Positions 4,288 to 8,990 of a stretch of 8,990 nt of DNA are shown here, one piece after another. Under the pieces are notes generated by a model, which was given only the letters and a program-made list of their open reading frames with translations, was not told the origin of the DNA and ran no database searches. The position numbers and the translations under genes were made by a program. This stretch comes from Cytophagales bacterium (GTDB lineage: Bacteria; Bacteroidota; Bacteroidia; Cytophagales; Cyclobacteriaceae). The stretch is taken from contig DNTA01000131.1 of the NCBI GenBank assembly GCA_003500135.1, positions 1-8,990 of the forward strand, written 5' to 3'. How positions within the stretch are numbered: position 1 is the stretch's first letter; every line of letters starts with the position of its first letter.

Positions 4288-7014
4288 ATGGGTAAATATT
4301 TTTGGGCAATCATTTTTTTCACTGCGGTTCTTTGTTCAAATGTATCTGTAAAAGCAGATCAACAAAACAAAGCCTCGCTTTGGGCCGATAGTGTGTTGCG
4401 AAAAATGCCTCTGCAGGAAGCGGTACGACAACTCATTATGGTTTCTTTACCAATTACCGGCCCTTTTACAAAATCCCATATGGATTCCTTACGAAAATTA
4501 GGCTATGGAGGATATGTTATTCCGGCACATCAGCGATTTAAAAGGGAATTATCTGATGACACCACACTTAACCGTCCACTTATCAGCTTTAAAACTGAAC
4601 AGGCAGGATTTGGCGATCAAAAGGGGTTCCTATATCCTTCTGCCAATACTATTGAAAAAGTTAGCGACTCATATATTTTACAGGAGTTGTGGGAAGAAGC
4701 CAAACGCCAGCATTTATTTATGGGCGCTGATTTTATGGGTTATCCAGGGTTAGAGGTTGCTATGCAAAATGGTGAATTGAAAGTTTCGACCTATACTGGT
4801 GCAGCTTATTCGAAGACTAGTAGTGAAATCTTACCACCCACTCTTCGATTTAAGGGAAACGTTGAATTATGGAAGAACGGAGACCTGGTTTTTGATTGGC
4901 TAAAGCAAAATGAAGATACAATTCCAGAAATGGCCGTAATTGAATTCGAAGGGTTGTTTGAAGAAGGCACAAGGCAGGAACGAAGGCTGCAGGATCGTTT
5001 TTTTCAAAAATATCTGAACAATATTGGCCCGTCTTATTTGTTCCTGGCGAGGAGTGATGCACGGCAATCTATTGAAGAGCAGTTGGCCATTTTAATGATG
5101 GGATGCCACATGTTGCAAAGTGAGGAACCGCAGCAAATTGAAGGCAGGATTTTATCGGCGGTTCAATCGGGCACATTTCCAATGGATGTATTCAGAGGAA
5201 AAGTCAGACAGGTTCTAACTGCAAAGTATCTCATCAGAAGTGAAACAGAAGATTTTGAACTCAATTTGTTTGAACGATACTACAACAATTCGGAGATCAT
5301 TGAAAAGGTATATCTTAATCAGTTGCATCGCGAAGATGAATGTAAATCAAACGACATTCCTTTCCGGCACATTGATCAGGCGTCCTTTGCCACTTTTATT
5401 CTTGACCACAGCATGCACGAGGCTTTTGTGCAAACCGTTAATGCTTATGTCGAATCACCGGTTTATTATTTTAACCGCCAAAACCCCAACATTTTTGAAA
5501 CCTTACAACTCCTTGAACAGCTAAAAGCATTTAATAACGTAGTGGTAGCCATTTTCTATCCACTACAGCTCAATGAAATTGAATTGCTAAGAAAACTATC
5601 CGATGAAACCCATTTAATTTTAGTTGATTTTAATACTCTTGATGACGCGCGTTATCTGGTGCAGTCAGCACATTACTACCATGTACCCGACGATAACTAT
5701 CTTACCGAAGCGCTTGTTCCGCAGGTTTTATTTGGTGCAAAAGGCCTGGAGAAACCCATGAGGTTGTCATTTGATGTTCCAAAAAAGGCTGAAATGGATG
5801 CCAGCTTGCTACATCGTATAGATTCGCTGGCACAACAGGCTATTGAAGCAGAAGCATTTCCCGGATGCCAGGTCGTAGTAGCCAGAAGGAATAAGGTCGT
5901 ATTTAACCAGTCCTATGGTCATTTTACCTACGACCAAATGAAGAGAGTAGATCAAAACGATATTTACGACCTGGCTTCGCTGACTAAAGTTGCGGCCACC
6001 ACGCAGGCCATCATGTTTCTGACCGACAGAGACATGATTTCGATTGATGATCCGATTGGTAATTATCTTGATGAACTGAAAGGCACAGACAAAGAAAACC
6101 TGATCATTAAAGATATTTTGGCACATCAAAGCGGGCTTCGGTCAGGCTTTCCATTCTGGCAGTATACCGTCAGTGAAGAAGAACCGGAAGATTGCTATTA
6201 CAGCGAGTTTCCGCAGACCAAATTTGATTATATGGTGTCGCCCGGTATGTATGCCAGTCCGCAACTGGAAGACTCATTGTGGAAATGGACCATAGAAATG
6301 CCTTTAAGGAGACAATATCGCTGGCGCAGGCATTTACCCTATAGCTATAAATATAGCGACCTGGGATTTATGATGATGTATAAACTTGCCGAACGCGTCC
6401 TTAATCAACCCATGGATGAATTCCTGTCACAAAATTTGTATGCGCCATTAGGTATGGGCCGCACATTGTTTAACCCCTTATGTCAATATCCACAATTTGA
6501 TATTGCTCCTACCGAACTTGATATTTATTTCAGGGATGAACTGGTGTGGGGTACGGTGCACGACCAAATGGCTGCAATGATGGGCGGCGTGGCCGGGCAT
6601 GCCGGATTATTTGGAAATGCATTGGATTTGGCAAAATTGGGAGAAATGATGCTTCAGGGAGGTTCATATGCCAATAACCACTTCTATGGAAAGGAAGTGG
6701 TCAACAATTTTACGCAAAAGCAATTCAAGAAAAACAGAAGAGGATTAGGTTGGGATAAAAAAGCCAAAGACCCCGAGCGCAGTGCGGCTTCAGAATTGGC
6801 TTCCGAACAATCCTATGGACATACTGGTTTTACGGGCACAATGTTGTGGGTCGACCCGGAATACGACCTTGTTTTTGTATTTTTGTCAAATCGCGTTCAT
6901 CCTAATGCCGCAAATACAAAACTAATGGAATTGGATGTGCGTAAGAAAATGCATGATGTCGTATATCAGTCCATCCTGAAATATGGTCAGCCTAAACTGA
7001 GATCAAGAAATTAA
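4288..7014 (+). CDS. Exported fusion: degenerate NagZ-like GH3 region + beta-lactamase-like serine hydrolase
   Basis: A 908-residue protein with an N-terminal signal sequence (hydrophobic about 5-18, likely cut near VKA-D at 23/24), so it acts outside the cytoplasm. Residues 30-316 follow the outline of a family-3 glycoside hydrolase: WADSVLRKMPLQEAVRQLIMV at the start, TEQAGFG where family members have DAEWGLG, FLYPSANTIEKVSD, and a closing segment with GCHML and VLTAKYLI. The NagZ signature KHFPGHG is absent, so glycosidase activity is unlikely. Residues about 365-495 resemble a reduced GH3 C-terminal alpha/beta domain. Residues 503-900 form a complete class-C beta-lactamase/penicillin-binding-like hydrolase: SLTK (nucleophile S564, K567), YSD (Y689) and HTG (845-847) in place of KTG, plus HDQMAAMMGGVAGHAGLF (758-775). 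Likely substrates are cell-wall peptides or esters, not proven. It overlaps no gene, and bshA follows after 3 bases. Confidence 0.9.
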   Translation: MGKYFWAIIFFTAVLCSNVSVKADQQNKASLWADSVLRKMPLQEAVRQLIMVSLPITGPFTKSHMDSLRKLGYGGYVIPAHQRFKRELSDDTTLNRPLISFKTEQAGFGDQKGFLYPSANTIEKVSDSYILQELWEEAKRQHLFMGADFMGYPGLEVAMQNGELKVSTYTGAAYSKTSSEILPPTLRFKGNVELWKNGDLVFDWLKQNEDTIPEMAVIEFEGLFEEGTRQERRLQDRFFQKYLNNIGPSYLFLARSDARQSIEEQLAILMMGCHMLQSEEPQQIEGRILSAVQSGTFPMDVFRGKVRQVLTAKYLIRSETEDFELNLFERYYNNSEIIEKVYLNQLHREDECKSNDIPFRHIDQASFATFILDHSMHEAFVQTVNAYVESPVYYFNRQNPNIFETLQLLEQLKAFNNVVVAIFYPLQLNEIELLRKLSDETHLILVDFNTLDDARYLVQSAHYYHVPDDNYLTEALVPQVLFGAKGLEKPMRLSFDVPKKAEMDASLLHRIDSLAQQAIEAEAFPGCQVVVARRNKVVFNQSYGHFTYDQMKRVDQNDIYDLASLTKVAATTQAIMFLTDRDMISIDDPIGNYLDELKGTDKENLIIKDILAHQSGLRSGFPFWQYTVSEEEPEDCYYSEFPQTKFDYMVSPGMYASPQLEDSLWKWTIEMPLRRQYRWRRHLPYSYKYSDLGFMMMYKLAERVLNQPMDEFLSQNLYAPLGMGRTLFNPLCQYPQFDIAPTELDIYFRDELVWGTVHDQMAAMMGGVAGHAGLFGNALDLAKLGEMMLQGGSYANNHFYGKEVVNNFTQKQFKKNRRGLGWDKKAKDPERSAASELASEQSYGHTGFTGTMLWVDPEYDLVFVFLSNRVHPNAANTKLMELDVRKKMHDVVYQSILKYGQPKLRSRN

Positions 7015-7017
7015 AAA

Positions 7018-8163
7018 ATGAAAATTGGTATTGTTTGTTACCCTACCTACGGTGGTAGCGGTGTAGTAGCTACGGAGCTGGGCCTTGCGCTGGCCAAAGA
7101 AGGGCATAAAATCCACTTCATAACCTATTCACAACCTTCGAGGTTCGATTTTTTCAATGAAAACCTATTTTACCATGAGGTTTCCATGTCTTCTTATCCG
7201 CTATTTCAATACCCGCCATACGAGTTGGCCCTGGCTAGTAAAATGGTTGATGTAGTATTGTTTGAAAAGCTTGACCTTTTACACGTCCACTATGCCATAC
7301 CTCATGCCTCGGCAGCTTATATGGCCCGGCAGATTTTGCAAACCAAACGCTATCATATACCGATCATAACCACACTTCATGGTACCGATATCACACTCGT
7401 AGGTAAAGATCCGTCATATGAGCCGGTTGTTACATTCAGCATCAATGAATCGGATGGTATAACGGCGGTATCCGAAAATCTCAAACAGGACACATACGAT
7501 CACTTTGACATTAAAAAAGATATCAGGGTTATTCCTAATTTCATAGATTTCAGCAGGTTCAGCAAACAGAAAAAGGATCATTTTAAGAAAGCCATCTGCC
7601 CTGAAGATGAAAAGTTGCTTGTGCACACTTCAAACTTCAGGAAAGTAAAACGAGTGGAAGATGTGGTAAAGGTGTTTTATAACGTACGTAAGAAAATGCC
7701 TGCAAAACTTCTCCTTGTGGGTGACGGCCCCGAACGTATCCGGATCGAAAACCTCTGCCGCGAACTGGGCACTTGTGAGGATATCCGTTTCCTGGGTAAG
7801 CTTGATGCGGTTGAGGAAGTACTTTCAGTTTCCGATCTTTTCATAATGCCTTCGGAAAAAGAAAGCTTTGGACTGGCGGCCCTGGAAGCTATGGCTTGCG
7901 AAGTACCTGTATTGTCAAGTAATACGGGAGGACTACCCGAACTCAATGTTCACGGATATTCCGGTTACCTGAGCAATGTTGGGGATGTGGATCAAATGAC
8001 GGAGTATGCATTGCAAATTTTGCAGGATGATAAATTGCCAACATTCAAAAAAAACGCCCTGGACAGGGCCAAACAGTTTGAACTAAGTAATATATTGCCC
8101 GAATATGAGAACTTTTATAATGAAATCATCGATTTAACCAAATCGACAGTGGTTTCTTCTTGA
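7018..8163 (+). CDS. bshA: N-acetyl-alpha-D-glucosaminyl L-malate synthase BshA (bacillithiol synthesis)
   Basis: A 381-residue cytoplasmic GT-B glycosyltransferase (family GT4) that joins N-acetylglucosamine from UDP-GlcNAc to L-malate, the first step towards the thiol bacillithiol. The BshA pattern is clear from the start: MKIGIVCYPTYGGSGVVATE with the GGSG loop (12-15), HVHYAIPHASAAYMA (89-103), LHGTDITLVG (120-129) and SNFRKVKR (205-212). The GT4 EX7E motif is E282...E290 in SEKESFGLAALEAMAC, followed by SSNTGGLPE (300-308). Length is normal for the family. It starts 3 bases after the stop of the exported fusion protein, so the two are co-transcribed and possibly translationally coupled. 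The later pathway enzymes (BshB, BshC) are not in the window. Confidence 0.96.
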   Translation: MKIGIVCYPTYGGSGVVATELGLALAKEGHKIHFITYSQPSRFDFFNENLFYHEVSMSSYPLFQYPPYELALASKMVDVVLFEKLDLLHVHYAIPHASAAYMARQILQTKRYHIPIITTLHGTDITLVGKDPSYEPVVTFSINESDGITAVSENLKQDTYDHFDIKKDIRVIPNFIDFSRFSKQKKDHFKKAICPEDEKLLVHTSNFRKVKRVEDVVKVFYNVRKKMPAKLLLVGDGPERIRIENLCRELGTCEDIRFLGKLDAVEEVLSVSDLFIMPSEKESFGLAALEAMACEVPVLSSNTGGLPELNVHGYSGYLSNVGDVDQMTEYALQILQDDKLPTFKKNALDRAKQFELSNILPEYENFYNEIIDLTKSTVVSS

Positions 8164-8172
8164 TTTTTTATT

Positions 8173-8202
8173 CAATTGTGCAACTTTTTTTAGTTATAAT
8201 TG
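8173..8202 (+). promoter_or_regulatory. Possible promoter region with an imperfect inverted repeat
   Basis: The 72-base gap between bshA and the hydroxylase is very AT-rich. TATAATTG (8195-8202) matches the Bacteroidota -7 box TAnnTTTG except at one position and lies 33 bases before the ATG at 8236, but there is no TTTG at the expected distance upstream. The same stretch is an imperfect inverted repeat: CAATT (8173-8177) with AATTG (8198-8202), and AACT (8182-8185) with AGTT (8192-8195), around a T6 loop. It could be an operator or a weak terminator for bshA. The evidence is thin. Confidence 0.25.
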
Positions 8203-8235
8203 TATAGTAATTAATGTCAACGCAACCGAAATACT

Positions 8236-8874
8236 ATGGCAACAATTGTACACAATCAGGCTGATCCTAAAGAGGCGCATACCAAACAACTGTTTAACAA
8301 TCCAATACTTGAAAAGCTAACGCATACGCATTTTGCCGTTCCTATTACGATATTAACATTGGCGGCAATCTTAGTGCTCTATCTTGGTTTTGCCACAACC
8401 GCCCTTAGCGCATCATGGACCATAGGGTTATTTTTCCTTGGTTTGCTCACCTTTACCCTGGCTGAATATCTCATACACAGGCATATTTTCCATATGGCGC
8501 CATCAAAGAAATGGAAAGCTTTCGTAGCCTATAAGTTTCATGGTGTTCATCACGATTACCCTAAAGATAAATCGAGGTTAGCTATGCCCCCAATTTTCAG
8601 TACCATTTTGGCCACGCTTCTCTTTTTTGCATTTAAACTGGTCATGGGTGATATGGCATTCGGGTTTATGCCCGGTTTTTTAATAGGATACACGGGCTAT
8701 CTGCTGGTACACTACGTAGTACATGCTTATCAGCCTCCAAAAAATATGCTGAAAGAACTTTGGATCAACCACGGTATACATCATTACAAAGATGATTCTA
8801 TTGCATTTGGTGTGAGCAGTCCGCTTTGGGATTATGTTTTTGGAACCATACCCAAGAAAAAGAGACGGAAATAA
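8236..8874 (+). CDS. Fatty acid 2-hydroxylase-type membrane di-iron enzyme (fatty acid hydroxylase superfamily)
   Basis: A 212-residue integral membrane oxygenase that should use a di-iron centre to hydroxylate an acyl chain. The histidine clusters of the superfamily are all present: HRHIFH (81-86), HGVHH (102-106), HYVVH (159-163) and NHGIHH (178-183). The sequence around them, HHDYPKDKSRLAMPP (105-119) and HHYKDDSIAFGVSSPLWDYVFGT (182-204), resembles yeast Scs7 and animal FA2H more than carotenoid hydroxylases or sterol desaturases. Membrane helices lie at about 33-53, 60-79, 120-138 and 143-162. The cytochrome b5 domain fused to the eukaryotic enzymes is absent, so the electron donor must be separate. 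Likely substrates are N-acyl chains of sphingolipids or sulfonolipids, an inference from the family and the probable host phylum. It has its own upstream gap and a strong terminator downstream, so it is probably monocistronic. Confidence 0.88.
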   Translation: MATIVHNQADPKEAHTKQLFNNPILEKLTHTHFAVPITILTLAAILVLYLGFATTALSASWTIGLFFLGLLTFTLAEYLIHRHIFHMAPSKKWKAFVAYKFHGVHHDYPKDKSRLAMPPIFSTILATLLFFAFKLVMGDMAFGFMPGFLIGYTGYLLVHYVVHAYQPPKNMLKELWINHGIHHYKDDSIAFGVSSPLWDYVFGTIPKKKRRK

Positions 8875-8892
8875 ATAATAGAAAACAACCTG

Positions 8893-8924
8893 AAGTCGGT
8901 TATTTGCAGTGACCGACTTTTTTT
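8893..8924 (+). terminator. Rho-independent terminator after the hydroxylase gene
   Basis: AAGTCGGT (8893-8900) pairs perfectly with ACCGACTT (8912-8919) across an 11-base loop, and the stem runs into a T7 tract (8918-8924). It starts 18 bases after the stop codon at 8874. The U tract is on the rightward side only, so it terminates the rightward gene. It separates that gene from the convergent reading frame at the right edge. Confidence 0.9.
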
Positions 8925-8947
8925 GTGTTTCAATCTTTTAACATATC

Positions 8948-8990
8948 TCATTCCTGAAGCTTTTTCAACGACTTCATCAGCTCATGATGC
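8948..8990 (-). CDS. Probable 3' end of a leftward gene, cut by the window edge
   Basis: Read leftward from the window edge, one frame gives HHELMKSLKKLQE followed by TGA (8950-8948). The Lys/Leu/Glu-rich amphipathic ending looks like a natural C-terminus, and the other two leftward frames meet stops within 5 codons. It would converge on the hydroxylase gene, with the terminator at 8893-8924 between them. Only 13 residues are visible, so no family can be named. Confidence 0.4.
   Translation of the reverse strand, partial: HHELMKSLKKLQE

Noticed and set aside
4288..4356. Lipoprotein signal at Cys16 of the exported fusion protein
   Set aside because: The residues before the cysteine are AVL, whereas a lipobox needs a small residue immediately before Cys. 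An ordinary signal peptide cut near residue 23 fits better.
4505..6129. Short frames on both strands inside the exported fusion gene
   Set aside because: The fusion frame is continuous, with conserved motifs along its length. The others are compositional shadows.
8236..8874. Beta-carotene hydroxylase (CrtZ) identity
   Set aside because: The spacing and sequence around the histidine clusters, particularly PKDKSRLAMPP and FGVSSPLWDYVFGT, fit the FA2H/Scs7 group better.
1..8990. CRISPR array, tRNA, rRNA, insertion sequence or prophage
   Set aside because: No regularly spaced repeats, no cloverleaf or rRNA-like stretch, and no transposase, integrase or terminal inverted repeats with target duplications were seen on either strand.

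Overview
The window looks like chromosomal DNA from a member of the Bacteroidota, most likely the Cytophagales/Flammeovirgaceae side of the phylum. This is inferred from gene content and style, not from a database match. The pointers are moderate AT-richness, tight operons with no clear Shine-Dalgarno sequences, a promoter resembling the Bacteroidota TTTG / TAnnTTTG pattern, a MutL with the DQQAAHERILYE form of its C-terminal motif, bacillithiol synthesis (bshA), and a NagZ-like/serine-hydrolase fusion typical of the phylum.

Layout. Positions 1-271 are intergenic. They hold two strong hairpins, the terminator of the leftward operon, and possibly the first codons of a leftward gene that leaves the window. 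Positions 272-4218 are a leftward four-gene operon with gaps of 8, 4 and 2 bp: a small two-helix membrane protein, mutL, then two different rhomboid intramembrane proteases. A 69-bp divergent intergenic region (4219-4287) carries a candidate promoter for this operon. Positions 4288-8163 are a rightward pair separated by 3 bp: a 908-residue exported protein joining a decayed family-3 glycoside hydrolase (NagZ-like) region to an intact class-C beta-lactamase-like serine hydrolase, followed by bshA. A separate rightward gene at 8236-8874 encodes a fatty-acid 2-hydroxylase-type membrane di-iron enzyme and ends in a clear intrinsic terminator. The last ~43 bases appear to be the 3' end of a leftward gene.

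How the genes relate. The mutL operon mixes DNA mismatch repair with membrane proteolysis. The tight spacing shows co-transcription but not a shared function. The exported fusion protein and BshA both relate to N-acetylglucosamine chemistry (cell-wall turnover and bacillithiol synthesis), which may explain the pairing, although the glycosidase part looks catalytically dead. The hydroxylase probably modifies sphingolipid-type or other fatty acyl chains.

No mobile element, CRISPR array, tRNA or rRNA was seen. I found no clear new multi-gene system. The most interesting signals are the pseudo-glycosidase fused to an active-looking serine hydrolase, the loss of nearly all nuclease metal ligands from MutL, the complementary architectures of the two rhomboids, and the strong hairpin just ahead of the left-edge reading frame.
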